A DNA stretch of 64,000 nt, taken from NCBI GenBank assembly GCA_030549335.1, contig CM060187.1, positions 248,001 to 312,000 of the forward strand. Direction: 5' to 3'. Numbering within the stretch: position 1 is the stretch's first letter; each line of letters begins with the position of its first letter. Of the stretch, positions 48,351 through 61,997 are shown in pieces. Under the pieces are notes generated by a model that was given only the letters and a program-made list of their open reading frames with translations, had not been told where the DNA came from and did not search any database. This stretch comes from Pontederia crassipes (Eukaryota > Streptophyta > Magnoliopsida > Commelinales > Pontederiaceae). Made by a program: the position numbers and the translations under genes.

Positions 48351-50331
48351 TGTAACGTCCGCCAACTTTGTAAAAAAAATGAAAAAAAAGGTTATGACTA
48401 AGTCTCATAACCACTCCACCATGACCTTATAATTATGACCTAGCTAGATGCCAACCGAAATTAATTTCCCATTTCCCATCTCTGCATCACGGCAGGAGAA
48501 AATCAAAGTGAAGCACCGAGACGCCGTGCGAGAAGGAGACATCCAGGCCGCCAACAGTGAGATTTCATCGGTCTTTTACAAAAGGTACACAAAGATCATC
48601 TAGATATACGAGATATATAATTTTATCTATATGATGTCATTCGACTATTCTGGGATTAAATCTTCCATGATCACGCTATGAAACTTTTGGCACCTACCGT
48701 GCAAATTGCCTCTGCTATGGATCAAATCACATGATAAAGGATGACATCAATTTTAGTTTTGCGCTCTGCTATAGTCTTGATCCCAAGTGCATTACTGATC
48801 TCATTTTGTCTACGCCGTAATTAATACAATGTATTATATAGATTACATCACATGGGTATTACATCACATGTGCAAAACATGCACATTTCCTTTGCAATTC
48901 ACCAACACGTAAATGCATCAAATGCACTTAAATGAGTGATCTTTCTTCAAATAAAGGTATGAATGACATCACGGTACCGGTTCCCTTTACCTTATGTGCA
49001 TTAATTGTTAAACATCATGTCTTGTATGTGGTGTCGTGAGACATCAGTTTAGAGCCTTGAAATATTTTAATCATAATGCTACAATACCCAGTGTTAATTT
49101 AACTTGCATTTGATCTCAGCCTTAAAACTACCTGTACATGCTATTCGGCCCTTAGAAGTGTATGCACATCATCCATGAAGAGTACGATAGCTGATTGATA
49201 ATTTATCTCTATCTCATATGTTTAGCCACCCAATTGTCGAATTCTTTCCCTTTATAATATTATCGCTTCTCTCAATTTAATTACCCTATTATTATGTTAA
49301 TCTTGATATATCTGGATCTCATCGTACCCCTACTGTGACTCACGATTAATGCCCATTATTTGTTTTGTTGATGGTCTATCTATTCTACCATTATGTCTGA
49401 ACATTATAATCTACGAATTTTATCTTATCTTTAATTCTGAAGCCTCAAAGATAGTTATAGGATAATAAGATAAAAGATGAAAAATGTTAAAGGAAGAGCT
49501 CTTCTTATGTTTGGTTGACGACGGTCAACCTGGCCAAAAGGGAGTCGAAAGATACTCCACCGGCCCGTATTAGGCGTTGAGATGCTCCGCCTTGGCCAAA
49601 AGGGAGTCGAAAGATACTCCACCGACCCTATTTTAGGGAGTTGAAAGACACTCCAAAATAAGCGTAACATAATGAAAAATGTAAAGATGATAATGATTAT
49701 AATGATGGGCAATGCCCAATGATATTGTGATCTTTTAATGATGATCATGTTATTCTCGTTACACTTATCATATTATCATCAATAATGCCACTCTAGTTCA
49801 TGCCTCTTGATCATGATGTTATTGTATCAATCATATCTACATGACTCTATCAATTATGATTATGTTTATTTGATTATCTTTATGATGTCATTGTTGCTTA
49901 TATGTCATATCATTATTATGTACTGGGCGTCAAAGCTCCCAGGGAGGTTCACCTCCCCTGTGTATTCAATGTCACAGGTAATAACCTGTCCTAGTAAAAA
50001 GGATGATGGCGCAGGCGACAGATCGAGCTCATGGTGATCTTTGCACATGAAATTGAGTTCTTCAGCTTCCTTTTTATTTTCATCGAGTTGTATTTATTTA
50101 TGCAAACTATCATGTTTAGATTAGGTGAGACTTAGTTGTTTTATCTTGTTAAGACTTCCGCATTCATTTTAATTATGCCTCTTTTTTATGTTTCCTTCCG
50201 CAATTATTCCTCTATTATGTTGACCAGTCAAAGTCTTATTTTGGTCAAATTATTGTACACGTAAGCAATGTCCCGTAACGTTTCCGGAGTGTATTCAGCC
50301 ACATGGCAGGGTGCATTTCGAGGGCATTACA
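48351..50331 (+). repeat. 3' LTR of element B
   Basis: It runs TGTAACGTCC to GGCATTACA. It is about 22 bp shorter than the 5' LTR because of indels in an A-rich run (~48,370) and near 50,185. It is followed by the AGGAT target duplication. Confidence 0.92.
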
Positions 50332-50559
50332 AGGATGCAATTCAATTAACAATTCTATTATCAATTCAATTTGATTCGATTATCAATTCAATCTTTGGAG
50401 TTATGATCAACCCTCTCGGACGCAATACAATAGCTCTCTATTATTTAGGGACACCATGCCACTTCAATCAATAAGTTCGGGTATGTTGAGGGACGAAGGA
50501 CCACACCCAGGATAGTCATAGTTTTCACACTATTTGCCCAATTCAATTCAATTATCCAT

Positions 50560-50910
50560 CAGCCCGAAGGCGCAATTAGCCCAAAGGGCCTATCAACCTG
50601 AAGGTGCAATATTAGCCCGAATTCCCTATCAGCCCGAAGGCGCAATATTAGCCCGAAGACCCTATCAGCCCATAGGCGCAACCAAAGACCTAATCAGCCC
50701 GAAGGCGCAATATTAGCCAGAAGGCCCAATCAGCCCGAAGGCGCAATATTAGCCCGAAGGCCCTATCAGCCCGTAGGCGCAATTAGCCCGAAGGCCCAAT
50801 CAACCAGAAGGTGCAATATTAGCCCGAAGGCCCTATCAACCCATAGGCGCAATTAGTCCGAAGGCCCTATCAGCACGTAGGCACAGTTAGCCCGAAGGCC
50901 CAATACATTT
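50560..50910. repeat. GCCCGAAGGC minisatellite in the A2 upstream LTR
   Basis: Same alternating units as at 37,640-37,990, with rearranged order and number. Confidence 0.85.
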
Positions 50911-51537
50911 TCAACTTTTATCTCAATTAGCTAAGATGTCTATCTTTAACAATTATCTTAAGTTAATCATGACCCAATCACAAAATCTCTATTAATTAAT
51001 AATATGATCAGATATGATGACGGTAAATCGGATACGATGACAATTTAATTAGGATCAATCAATAATGAGGTTAATGGATCAATACCATAATCAATGTCAT
51101 GATTGGGTGTAATGATAATAATAATCGATGTGATGACAATCTGATCATATTAAAATCGGGGATGTTAATCAATATAATCGGCAATGATTAACAATCTTAA
51201 CTATCCAATAAATTATAAATCAATTCATAAAAATATATTTTCTATTTCAGAATCTGATCCACGTTGATCATTACTTAGATTGTATTAAATAGAACCCAAG
51301 CCGTGTCAGATAGAACCCGAGCCGTATTTTATCCGTCAGGAATTATGTTTCTACAATCCTATCTATGTCGTTCGATATTCAATCTATGCAAATAATATAT
51401 AATCTATGTATAATGGAGAAGAGTCATGGGGTCCATGTCATGGAAAACCGATGACATGGGGATCCCCCTACGTACCTTAAGTTGGTTGAAAAATCAACTA
51501 TGTTCCTATTATCAGTGGACAACATGTACGTCATGAC

Positions 51538-51660
51538 TAGGGCTGGAAATAAGCTGAGCCGTTCGTGAGCAACTCGTGGCTCGACCTATTTTTGGCTAGC
51601 TCGGTTCGGCTTATTATCAAAGTAAGCCAAGATGAAATATTGAATAAAGCCTATTTTCTT
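51538..51660. mobile_element. hAT-type miniature element fragment inside the A2 LTR
   Basis: 'ctagggctggaaataagc' followed by 'gagccgttcgtgagc' resembles the common plant MITE end AGGGCTGGCAATGAGCCGAGC. It replaces ~40 bp present in the other A2 LTR ('tttggccgatgattcctccc'). No second terminus was found, so it is truncated. Confidence 0.5.
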
Positions 51661-52458
51661 AAAGAAATCTTTGGTTACCACTTGGATTTTGTTCTCCTCT
51701 GTTGGGGCTCTCCTGCATAAATTTTGTGGAGGGAAATCATACTTTTGAGCCACCCTTTAGGCCCTATTTATAGTTTCAACTAAGATTTTTGACTCTTATT
51801 GGGCCTTGGACTATTTCTCCATCAATCATGACCATTCATCATTAGTTATCATCTCTTAAATATTCAGATTTAATTAAATCCAAATTTCACTAATTATTCC
51901 ATAACCATACTTATCAAAAATCCATCTCTAATCAAATTCCTTTTTATCTTCTCCATAACTTCTCTCAATCAAACTCTATCTCCATCTTTTATCAATAACT
52001 TATGTTAACCAAACTATACCTTTATTTTATCTTTTTATTTCTTCCTTTTCAGTAATTTTCAGAATTATTTAATTCCATAATAATTTATCATCTAATTTTT
52101 GGGTTAAAATAATAATAAATATTATTTTAGTGGCTGAAATATTTCTAAGTCATAAAACTCTCAATCCTATTCTATTTGGGAGTCCTATATTTATTAATAT
52201 CAATCTACTTATGATTTCTACTCCCAATAGGATTTAATATTTCTTTCTTTTCCTTTTTCTTTTCTAATCATACTTTTAATCCAACTTAACTTCTAATTCC
52301 TTCTCCAAGTAGGAGCACTTTTTCCTTCTTTTCATAATCTTTTTCCAATTATATTCCTATTCCTTCTCAAATTCCCCATTTGATCATCTTAAATTCATGA
52401 AGAATTATAATTAACTTATAAAATTACTCTATTGCCCTTGATGAAAATTTGGGGTGTT

Positions 52459-52914
<456 letters not shown>

Positions 52915-54420
52915 ATGGCTCAAGAACTCGACTTCTGGTTGCCTCCAGGATGCATCTTCCAGCCCCGTGACATGGATGCGCTCCGTTACCTCGCGGGGAA
53001 GATCTTCGACGGCAACGACGTTCCCTTGGGTGTCGTTCCTGAGCTGAAAGTCTACGAGATCCCGCCGTGGCAGCTCGATGGTAACTTCTCCTACTCCAGC
53101 ACCGCTGGTGAGTTCTACTGCTTCACGCGCCTCCACCGGTCGAATGCGAACAACAGCAGGCCGGAACGGTCCGTGGGGGGCTTCGGCAGTTGGGTGGCCT
53201 GCGGCAAAGCACATTTTCATCACCGACGAGAGCGGTCGGACCGTCGGTCACAAGACATTTTATAAGTACAAGGACACGCCGATCGCGCGCGACAGCGGCG
53301 GCAAGTGGATCATGTACGAGTACCGCCTCGAGGAGTCCGCGTTCCTGCCTGAAAGGCTGGAAGACGTCAGGAACATGGTGATGTGCCTCATAAAGAGATC
53401 AGGTAGGGGCGTCAATGAAGAAGATGATCGGAGCGTGCCCACTTCAAGTTCCGCAGTGGCGGTGCCGGCTCCGATGGCGTACAAACATAACGCTCCGACC
53501 GTAGGGGAGCAGTTGGCACCGCAATGTCATCATCTTCCGGGGTCTTTGGTTTCCTTGGGTCCATCATCATCGGCCATGCCGCGTAGGGGCATCAACTGAG
53601 ATGAACGGAAACCGCCAATATTAACCACCGCGCCAAGTTGCACAGCGGCGGCACCGGCTCCACTGGCGTACGAACGTAACATTCAGACCGTAGGGGAGCC
53701 GTCAGCACCGCAACATCATCATCTTTCGGGGTCTGTGGTTCCCTTGGGTCCATTGTCATCGGCCATGCCGCGTAGGGGCATCAACGGAGATGAACGGAAA
53801 TCACCAATATTAACACCGCGCCACGTTCCACAGCGGTTGCACTGGCTCCTCCGGCGTACGAACATAACATTCCGACCATAGGGGAGCCGTCGGCACCGCA
53901 ACGTCATCATCTTCCAGGGTCTGTGATTCCTCGGGACCATCATCATCGGCCATGCCGTGTCAAGGCGTCAACGGAGATGAACGAAAACCGCCAATATTAA
54001 CCATCGCGCCAAGTTCTACAGTGGCGGCAGCGGCTCGGTCTCTCAATCCCAGTGCTTCGATGATCGGGGAGCCGCTAGCGGTACAACGTCTCTGTCCGTC
54101 CCCGATTGCGATTGGCCATGCCGCAGTCATAAGCATATTTCGCAGAAGCAGTGCCGCTTGCAGAGATCCCGCACTCGTCGCCGCCGGTGTTAACATGCCC
54201 ACAAGCTCAACTGTTGACGGAGACTCCTGCACTTATACAACATCTGCAGCAAGTATCCAAGGCGGATATGAAAGAGTTCGATAACCTGGTCACGCTGGTG
54301 TGCGGGGAGGAGGAGGAGAGAGCGATACAACAACAGCCCGAGCAGACGGAGATGGAAGATCCTTATCTTGCAGCAGGCATTGGAGAAGGAGAACGCGATC
54401 AAGATTCCATGTTGTTTTGA
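52915..54420 (+). pseudogene. NAC3: frameshifted copy of NAC2
   Basis: It starts MAQELDFWLPPGCIFQP and follows NAC2 closely. Breaks seen against NAC2: one extra A in 53,206-53,208, which shifts the frame right after WVACGK inside the NAC domain; TGA at 53,597-53,599 in repeat unit 1; one base missing near 53,813; one base missing near 53,931; 20 bases missing at ~54,113. Relative to NAC2 it keeps ten bases near 54,190, and its final frame runs on as TPALIQHLQQVSKADMKEF, then AIQQQPEQTEMEDP, to TGA at 54,418. That tail, with QQQPEQ also found near the NAC1 C-terminus, is probably ancestral. A full-length product is not possible; an N-terminal fragment of 116 codons is. Confidence 0.88.
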
Positions 54421-54685
54421 ATACAATGCTAAAAGAATGTAACAAAAATTTTGCCCTCAAGCAATTGATTCAAAGTGAATTCGGTTCCTGCAAGTGCAAC
54501 CTATCGGATTCAGCAACGTGACATCTGGAAATAAAATGCATAATCACAAATAGACATTCTAGGTGATACTTATCACGTCTCACTTTGTCTTGCATCTTTC
54601 TTGGTTGTCATCTATCATTCGAGAACTCTGAATGAGATCCTATTTCCAGCTGCAGATGCAATGTCGAGATCTTCTATAGCGGAGG
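54421..54685 (+). other. 3' flank of NAC3, end of the duplication arm
   Basis: Mirror image of roughly 25,310-25,580. It is cut at 54,685 ('tatagcggagg') by element C; the uninterrupted sequence continues in the NAC2 arm. Confidence 0.7.
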
Positions 54686-57359
54686 TGTAATATCCGTAAT
54701 ATCCCAAAACTAATCCCTATGATTTGATATTTGTTAATGTGGTTTTAAGTGATTGATATGCATTATGATATGAATGTTATGTTATAAGTTCCAACTATGA
54801 TCGTCGGAACGTCTTAAGCGTTGAAAATTTCGCTTAAGGCATGAAAATGTGATGTCGGAAAATAATAGAATTAAGAAAAATAAAGTGTCGGTAATTGTTC
54901 CTATATATGAATGTATGCTAGATATGATTTTTAATAATTTTTAGAAGATGTTCTAGTTAGGTAAAAATGATGTGTAAAAATGGAAAATCTGAAAAATTGT
55001 CGTTTTTGTTCTTCGGACCAAAATTTAGATTTTTATTCTCTTGAAATTTATGTTTGAAAATATTTTGTTTGAATCCAAATGGGGGGTACTTCCTTATTTA
55101 CATGTAATGTCTTAAGTAAATTGCCCCTTAGTTTGACCACCCTGAAGTCGGTTATTACAAGATCTTATCCACCTATTGTCGGCCCTTAGTTCATCCATCC
55201 GAAACTTGAACACAAAGTAAAGCAAAATTCAAGGAAGAAAGAAGAACTTGGAGAAGTAAACAAAAGTGGATTTTGGTCATTTTGTGGTAAGTATTACATA
55301 GATCTTGTAATTATGGTCATACTCTGATTTCACATAGTTCCTCTGGCTTTTTCTTCTTTTTTTTTTCCATTCCAAAATCTCAGTGTAGTTAAGGGGTATA
55401 CTTAGCTTGATCTCTTTTGATCAAGAACAAGCCCTAGCTACAAGCAATTCTATGCCCGAGATTTGCTAGGTCATCTGGATGCCCTAGTGACCTCCTAAAA
55501 TTATGAAATTAATTCTAGAACATCCCTTATGAGCTAGCTTTCGTGTGTCTTTGGAATTAGCTTAATTGGATTGGTGTACAAAAAGTTATGCCCTCATGTT
55601 TAAGGGTCTATCAGACTGTTGTGCAGAATTGCTCACTCGAATTGTAAATTATGTAGAAAATTCCATATTATATGATAATTCTTGATATTTAAGGGTCAGA
55701 TATATGTTGAAGTTAGGATTCGTCTCCAATTCGAATCACCTTGAAATCAATTGTGTTCTGAGAGTTATGAATTTATTATTGCACCTTGCCCTGTCTGCCA
55801 GAACTAGGAACTATAATTGATATTATGCTAATTGTCGATTTTTCTGCGACCTAATTATGATGAAATAAAATCTGAAACTTTTATTAGTCATTCCTGAGGA
55901 ACTCTAGGTTCATAACAAATTATAATATGAATTTTGGCCCTAAATATTCGGAGTTATGAATTTTCTTGCATTAGGTTGTTAATCTGCCATGTGCAACATG
56001 AACACTTCTAAGGATTCAAGTAGTTGAATTATTTGAGTGAAGGGGGTAAATGATATGTATAGTTTATCTGATATGTTTTTCATGTATATTATGTTAGTTC
56101 TCAGATCATAGTATTTAAATGGACATACGTTATTATTTTAGGATTAAAGGAGTAAGTAAGGATAAGAGGAGGCGATTAAAATTTTCACATCACTTATATA
56201 AGGTAAGTTGGTTCCTCCTATTCTTTGTGATTTCTACATTGACATTTGGATGGAAAGTATTTTGAACTATTCATTGTTCTCTAAAGAGTATTATTGAGTG
56301 AGACATTGATTTGTCTGAATGATGTATTTGTGTGAATGACTGATTCGAACGATTTGTCAGAATATCTGAATGTGCAATTTGTGTAAGGAATCATTCATTT
56401 GCATATATGTGTGTCATGCATTTGCATGAGTGATGATTGGAGCGAAGTGCTACATCGTTGATAGCGATGGGAGCCACCTCTCGAATCCAACCATCAATAT
56501 ATTCTGATCCCAAAATGGGATGATGTAAGATGGAGCAAAGTGCTACATCGTGAGAAATCACGGTGGGAGCCACCTCTTGAATCCACTTACATTCTGATTC
56601 GTTCTGTTCCCCGGCAGGGATGAGGTAGAATGGAGCGAAGTGCTACATCGTGAGTAGTCACGGTGGGAGCCACCTCTCGAATCCATCTATCGACTATACA
56701 AACTGGCCAGTTGGTGATCTGTGCATTCATGTGGTTGCTGCATCATTGCATATGTTAAGTGATTTGTCTGATTGATCGGATTTGCAAATTGTATATGATT
56801 TTGCGCTTATGATACTAAAGGTAACTTATCATTTTGCTTCTTACTATTGTATGTATTTGATATCCTTCTGAATTGAAAGGTGGTTAACACATTGAGTATG
56901 AGTTATCAACTTACTGAGCTGTTGGTTGCTCATTACGTTGTTTCAACATGTTTCAGATCATTAGAGCTTTTGAGATCGTGCACGTGGACTACCTTAGCAG
57001 AGTCGCAGACTCTTTCTGTTGCTAAGGTATTGGAGAGTTTTGGCATCTTCGTGGTGACATAGATAGAAGACTTGTACTTCTTGCATCCTTTGTTGGATGT
57101 CAAAGGAGTTGTGTTTGTAAAATACATAAACGAATATACTTTTGTATCCTAAAAGAATATGGTTTTGTGTGATGTAAACCTTAAGGTTTTCTGTTATGCT
57201 CTGATGATCAAATATATGAATTGCGTGGATTGTTATGTGTGTTATCCTCTAATGTTTTCTAGGGGAACTATTGCACGTTTCCGCAAAATTTTATTTGATC
57301 GTCCGTAATTACGTCGCGACTTACGGGTTAGGCCGAGACTTAATTCCGGGGTCGTGACA
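54686..57359 (+). repeat. 5' LTR of element C (2.67 kb)
   Basis: It runs TGTAATATCC to GTCGTGACA. Compared with the 3' LTR it lacks ~90 bp at ~55,121. It contains three direct copies of a ~95-bp promoter-proximal block. Confidence 0.93.
56431..56686 (+). repeat. Triple ~95-bp repeat in the element C LTR
   Basis: Copies of 'ggagcgaagtgctacatcg' start near 56,439, 56,532 and 56,632, each followed by 'cggtgggagccacctc' or similar and 'gaatcca'. One decayed version stands in the D LTR (~33,979), and the series recurs in the C 3' LTR from ~63,838. Confidence 0.85.
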
Positions 57360-57364
57360 AGTTA

Positions 57365-57376
57365 TGGTATCAGAGC
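57365..57376 (+). other. Primer-binding site of element C
   Basis: TGGTATCAGAGC, a perfect match to the plant initiator-Met-tRNA primer site, five bases after the LTR end. Confidence 0.92.
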
Positions 57377-57501
57377 AATAGGTCCTTTCCCTTTGTTATG
57401 TGTTGCATAGCTATGTCTAGGAGGACATTGTTATGCTTAAGTTGTACACCCTTGTTACGTTATATCATTAATTTCTGCGCATTGACTATGTCATTAGGAC
57501 C

Positions 57502-60500
57502 ATGATGACAAGGGGGGAAAGCTCGGCCCAAAGTCAAAGTCCTGATCATGATCCTCGACTCGAAGGTGTTTTTCGTGCTCTACAAGAAATGAGCGACATA
57601 ATGAAGGTGCAAGCTACTCAGAGTAATAAGAATAATGATAATACAGTGGAGCAAGCGGGAAGTAGCCGGAAATGTACCATTGAGCAGTTCAAGAAACTCG
57701 ACCCACCTAGTTTCAAGGGTACAGGTGATCCAACTGAAGCCGAGAGTTGGATAAGCAGAATGGAGAAGATATTTGCTGCCTTATGTTGTGATGAGCGAGA
57801 GAAAATAGTTTTTGCAGAATTTATGCTTGAGGGCAATGCCGAGCATTGGTGGAAAGCAACTAAACCTAGAGTTTTGGCTACTAACGCCAACCTGTCATGG
57901 AAGAAGTTTGTAGAAGTGTTTCTTGGAAAGTACTTTTCAGATTGTGCACGAGATCAGAAGGTCATCGACTTTCTGAAGCTCGAACAAGGAAATATGACAG
58001 TTGATCAGTATGAGGCTAAATTTGCAGAGTTATCAAGGTTTGCGCCACACCTAATTTCAGATGAAGCTGAAAGGGCAAAGAAGTTTGAGAGGGGATTGAA
58101 ACCGGCCATTAAGAACAGACTTACAGCTTTAAAGCTACGAGTATATGATGATGTTTATGAGAGGGCACAACTGGTGGAGAATGATTTAAATATGTACCAG
58201 GTATCTCAAGAGCAAAAAAGGAAGGAACATAATGTTGGTCAGCATCTGAGACCAAAGACTTTTGATTTTAAGAAGAAGAGATATAATGTACCTTTTCGTG
58301 GACAACAATCACAGTCACAAGCACAAAATGCTCAACCATGCAAAACATGTGGGAATTTTCATGGTAATGCCCCTTGCCATAAAGAAGTAGGAGCTTGTTT
58401 TAGGTGTGGAAAAGTGGGTCACTTTATCCGGAACTGTCCATTAATGCGACAACAACCTCAACAACCCCCGCGACCAAACAGACCATTAGACAAAGGAAAG
58501 CAACCAGTTGGACAAGGACATGTGTATGCTTTAACACAGAAGGATGCTGAGGCCTCAAATGCAGTGATCACAGGTAATCTTCCTATTTGTGGCACTAAGG
58601 CACGAGTTTTGATTGATCCCGGTTCTACTCATTCCTTAGTATCTCCAAATTTTGCATGCCATTTGAAGGCAAAAAGGGAACCATTAGGTTATTGCCTCAC
58701 AATTACTACACCTGATGGGCACACTTTGCCTTCGAATATAATATATAAGTCATGTAGTGTTAAAGTTGGTGACAAATCCTTAAGTGCTGATCTGATTCTT
58801 TTATACATGCATGACTTTGATGTGATTTTGGGTATGGACTGGTTGTCATCATATCATGCATGTTTAGATTGTTACAAGAAGGTAGTTACATTTTCACTTC
58901 CAAATCAGCCCTCATTTTGCTTCATGGGAGATAAGGAACCAAAAACATGTTGTTTGATCTCTTATATGCGTGCTAATAAATTGCTTAGGAGGGGATGTGA
59001 AGGGTTCTTGGCTTTCTTGGTTGAAAGCAAAAAGGAGGGAATCAGTTTGGATAATGTCCCAATCGTGAAGGAGTTTCCGGATGTATTTCCGGAGGAGTTG
59101 CCTGGCTTACCCCCTGATAGAGAGATAGAGTTCTCTATTGACCTTCTCCCAGGCACAACTCCTATTTCCAAAGCCCCTTACCGTATGGCACCTACGGAAT
59201 TAAAAGAGTTGAAGGCGCAATTACAAGAGCTGTTAGATAAAGGTTTTATTCGACCAAGTGTATCACCTTGGGGAGCTCCAGTTTTATTTGTGAAGAAGAA
59301 AGATGGATCTCTCAGGTTATGCATTGATTATCGTCAGCTGAACCGAGTTACCATAAAGAATAAATATCCTTTACCAAGAATAAATGATTTGTTTGATCAG
59401 CTGCAGGGTGCATCTCTATTTTCGAAGATTGATCTCAGATCGGGATATCATCAGCTCAAAATAAAAGAAAGTGACATTCCAAAAACTGCATTCAGGACAC
59501 GATATGGGCACTATGAGTTTTTGGTAATGCCATTCGGATTGACTAATGCTCCAGCTGCCTTCATGGATATGATGAATCGGGTCTTTAAACCTTTCTTAGA
59601 TCAATTTGTGATTGTTTTTATTGATGATATTTTGATATATTCCAAAAGTCATGCTGAACATGAAGAACATTTGAGAACTACTCTGCAAATGCTCAGCGAA
59701 CGAAGGTTATATGCAAAGTTTAGTAAGTGTGAGTTTTGGCTTGATCGAGTGGTGTTCTTGGGTCATGCTATCTCCAGGGAAGGCATATCGGTTGATCTTT
59801 CAAAAGTGGAGGCCGTGGTCAATTGGGAGAGGCCAACCACTGTTACTGAAGTAAGGAGTTTCTTGGGTTTAGCAGGTTATTACAGAAGATTCGTTGAAGG
59901 CTTTTCTTCTATTTGCATTCCTCTCACAAGGTTGACACGCAAGAATACAAAGTTTACATGGTCTGATGAATGTGAGAGAAGCTTTCAAGAACTCAAGAGA
60001 AGACTAACGAGTGCTCCGGTTTTAACCATTCCCTCGGGTACGGATGGATTTGTGATATACAGTGATGCATCTCGGAAAGGCTTAGGATGTGTACTAATGC
60101 AACATGGCCGGGTAGTGGCATATGCCTCCAGACAACTTAAGGATTATGAGCAAAATTATCCCACACATGATTTGGAGCTTGCTGCTATTATCTTTGCATT
60201 AAAGATTTGGAGACATTATTTATATGGAGAAACATTTGAGATATATACGGACCACAAGAGTTTGAAATATTTATTCTCCCAAAGAGAATTAAATATGAGA
60301 CAAAGGAGATGGATGGATATTCTAAAAGATTATGATTGTACCATCCAATATCATCCGGGGAAGGCAAATACCGTTGCAGATGCATTGAGCAGGAAATCAG
60401 CATTCATGGCTAGTATGATGGTTAGTGAATGGAAACTTCTTGAAGAGTTAAGGGATTCAGGTTTTAAGTTTATTGAACATAGTCCTAATGGAATTGTGGC

Positions 60501-61641
60501 GACAATGAAGGTGGAACCCGAACTGATACATAGAATCAAAGAAGCTCAGCAGAAGGATCCTCAGTTGTTAGCACTCCAGACTACAAGGAAAGGAGAAAGA
60601 AATCCAGATTTTCAAATGCATGAAGATGGGATATTGAGGTGTGGAAATAGAATTTGTATTCCTAATGATATTGAGCTCCGAAAGTTAATTTTAGAAGAAG
60701 CACATAGAACTCCTTATAGTGTTCATCCAGGCAATACGAAAATGTATCAAAATTTGAAAAAGCATTATTGGTGGAATGATATGAAGAAGGACATTGCTGA
60801 AATGGTATCCAAGTGTTTAGTGTGCCAACAAATCAAAGCAGAACATAAGAAGCCAGGAGGTACGTTACAACCACTTCCTATTCCCCAATGGAAGTGGGAA
60901 GATGTAACTATGGATTTTGTTCAAGGATTACCGAGGTCTAGCAAAGGGCATAACGCCATATGGGTTATTGTGGATCGATTAACAAAGTCAGCTCATTTTA
61001 TACCTATTAGGATAGATTATACCTTGAACAAATTGGCACAAATTTACATTGAGGAGATTGTTCGACTGCATGGAGTTCCTGCTAGCATCACCTCTGATCG
61101 AGATCCTCGTTTCACATCACGTTTTTGGACAGCTTTACAACGAGCTATGGGAACAAAGCTTCAATTTAGTTCTGCCTTTCATCCTCAAACAGACGGACAA
61201 TCAGAAAGAACTATTCAGACTTTGGAAGATATGCTTCGTGCATGTGTTTTAGATTTTGGAGGCAATTGGGATGAACACATATCTCTTATAGAGTTCTCGT
61301 ATAATAATAGCTATCATAGCAGTATTGAAATGGCACCTTTTGAAGCTTTATATGGAAGAAATTGTAGATCGCCAATTTGTTGGGAAGAGGCTGGTGAAAA
61401 ACAACTAACAGGTCCAGCAATAGTTCAGACAACCACTGATAAGATCAAGGTTGCTCAAGAAAAGCTTAAAGAAGCACAGAGTAGACAGAAGAGTTATGCT
61501 GATAATCGTCGAAGGCCCCTGGAATTTCGACAAGGAGATCATGTATTCCTAAAGGTCTCCCCATCTAAAGGCGTGATGAGATTTGGAAAGAAAGGCAAAC
61601 TAGGTCCTCGATATATAGGACCATTTGAGATACTTGAGTGA
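57502..61641 (+). CDS. Gag-Pol polyprotein of element C, chromodomain lost
   Basis: Single frame of 1,379 codons. Approximate order: Gag capsid 63-220 ([18 protein letters not shown]); knuckles [13 protein letters not shown] and [14 protein letters not shown] (~280-315); aspartic protease with DPG in place of DSG (~372), a variant I have the impression is common in this lineage; RT with [17 protein letters not shown] and FIDDILIYS (~700); RNase [12 protein letters not shown] (~853) and [10 protein letters not shown]; integrase zinc region (~1,070-1,115, CLVCQQ) and catalytic core ([23 protein letters not shown], ~1,135-1,240); ending GPFEILE. TGA at 61,639-61,641 cuts off the conserved tail and chromodomain, which continue in the same frame. 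Everything up to the integrase looks intact. The start ATG at 57,502 follows the leader directly; there is no sign of the intron seen in element B. Confidence 0.93.
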   Translation: MMTRGESSAQSQSPDHDPRLEGVFRALQEMSDIMKVQATQSNKNNDNTVEQAGSSRKCTIEQFKKLDPPSFKGTGDPTEAESWISRMEKIFAALCCDEREKIVFAEFMLEGNAEHWWKATKPRVLATNANLSWKKFVEVFLGKYFSDCARDQKVIDFLKLEQGNMTVDQYEAKFAELSRFAPHLISDEAERAKKFERGLKPAIKNRLTALKLRVYDDVYERAQLVENDLNMYQVSQEQKRKEHNVGQHLRPKTFDFKKKRYNVPFRGQQSQSQAQNAQPCKTCGNFHGNAPCHKEVGACFRCGKVGHFIRNCPLMRQQPQQPPRPNRPLDKGKQPVGQGHVYALTQKDAEASNAVITGNLPICGTKARVLIDPGSTHSLVSPNFACHLKAKREPLGYCLTITTPDGHTLPSNIIYKSCSVKVGDKSLSADLILLYMHDFDVILGMDWLSSYHACLDCYKKVVTFSLPNQPSFCFMGDKEPKTCCLISYMRANKLLRRGCEGFLAFLVESKKEGISLDNVPIVKEFPDVFPEELPGLPPDREIEFSIDLLPGTTPISKAPYRMAPTELKELKAQLQELLDKGFIRPSVSPWGAPVLFVKKKDGSLRLCIDYRQLNRVTIKNKYPLPRINDLFDQLQGASLFSKIDLRSGYHQLKIKESDIPKTAFRTRYGHYEFLVMPFGLTNAPAAFMDMMNRVFKPFLDQFVIVFIDDILIYSKSHAEHEEHLRTTLQMLSERRLYAKFSKCEFWLDRVVFLGHAISREGISVDLSKVEAVVNWERPTTVTEVRSFLGLAGYYRRFVEGFSSICIPLTRLTRKNTKFTWSDECERSFQELKRRLTSAPVLTIPSGTDGFVIYSDASRKGLGCVLMQHGRVVAYASRQLKDYEQNYPTHDLELAAIIFALKIWRHYLYGETFEIYTDHKSLKYLFSQRELNMRQRRWMDILKDYDCTIQYHPGKANTVADALSRKSAFMASMMVSEWKLLEELRDSGFKFIEHSPNGIVATMKVEPELIHRIKEAQQKDPQLLALQTTRKGERNPDFQMHEDGILRCGNRICIPNDIELRKLILEEAHRTPYSVHPGNTKMYQNLKKHYWWNDMKKDIAEMVSKCLVCQQIKAEHKKPGGTLQPLPIPQWKWEDVTMDFVQGLPRSSKGHNAIWVIVDRLTKSAHFIPIRIDYTLNKLAQIYIEEIVRLHGVPASITSDRDPRFTSRFWTALQRAMGTKLQFSSAFHPQTDGQSERTIQTLEDMLRACVLDFGGNWDEHISLIEFSYNNSYHSSIEMAPFEALYGRNCRSPICWEEAGEKQLTGPAIVQTTTDKIKVAQEKLKEAQSRQKSYADNRRRPLEFRQGDHVFLKVSPSKGVMRFGKKGKLGPRYIGPFEILE

Positions 61642-61952
61642 GTGGGGTCAGTTGCCTATCGTTTAGCATTACCTCCTGATATGGAAAATATACATGATGT
61701 ATTTCATGTATCCATGTTAAGGAAATATGAGCCAGACCCGTACATGTGATTGAATATGAACCCATGGAGTTGAAAGAGAACATGTCTTATAAAGAACGAC
61801 CAATTCGTATTTTGGATCGGAAGGAACAAGTTCTCCGAACTAAAACTATTCCGTTGGTAAAAATCCTATGGCAGCATCATGGTGTTGAGGAAGCAACATG
61901 GGAAACTGAACGAGACATGTGTGATCAATACCCCTACTTATTTGATCAATAA
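61642..61952 (+). pseudogene. Severed C-terminal tail and chromodomain of element C
   Basis: In frame with gag-pol after the [32 protein letters not shown] up to ~61,740. One base is then missing near 61,741-61,747, and the frame moves to that of 61,746-61,952, which carries ERPIRILDRKEQVLRTKTIP and LWQHHGVEEATWETE. This is the short chromodomain-like module of Tekay/Del elements, thought to steer integration to particular chromatin. Confidence 0.85.
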
Positions 61953-61981
61953 GGTATGCTTAATTTCGAGGACGAAATTTC

Positions 61982-61992
61982 TTTAAGGGGGG
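61982..61992 (+). other. Polypurine tract of element C
   Basis: TTTAAGGGGGG after TCGAGGACGAAATT, six bases before the 3' LTR. Confidence 0.85.
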
Positions 61993-61997
61993 TAGAG

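Larger units (their letters stand above)
41268..50331 (+). mobile_element. Element B: Tekay/Del-like gypsy element, full length but inactivated (9.06 kb)
   Basis: Inserted in the A2 LTR with 5-bp target duplications AGGGT (41,263-41,267) and AGGAT (50,332-50,336, one mismatch). LTRs 41,268-43,270 and 48,351-50,331 differ at about 40 sites by hand count (~2%) plus a few indels, so the insertion is fairly recent. Order: primer site, proline-rich gag with a candidate intron, zinc knuckles, protease, RT, RNase H, integrase, degenerate chromodomain, polypurine tract. At least seven in-frame stops, a frameshift and a deletion make it non-functional. Confidence 0.9.
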
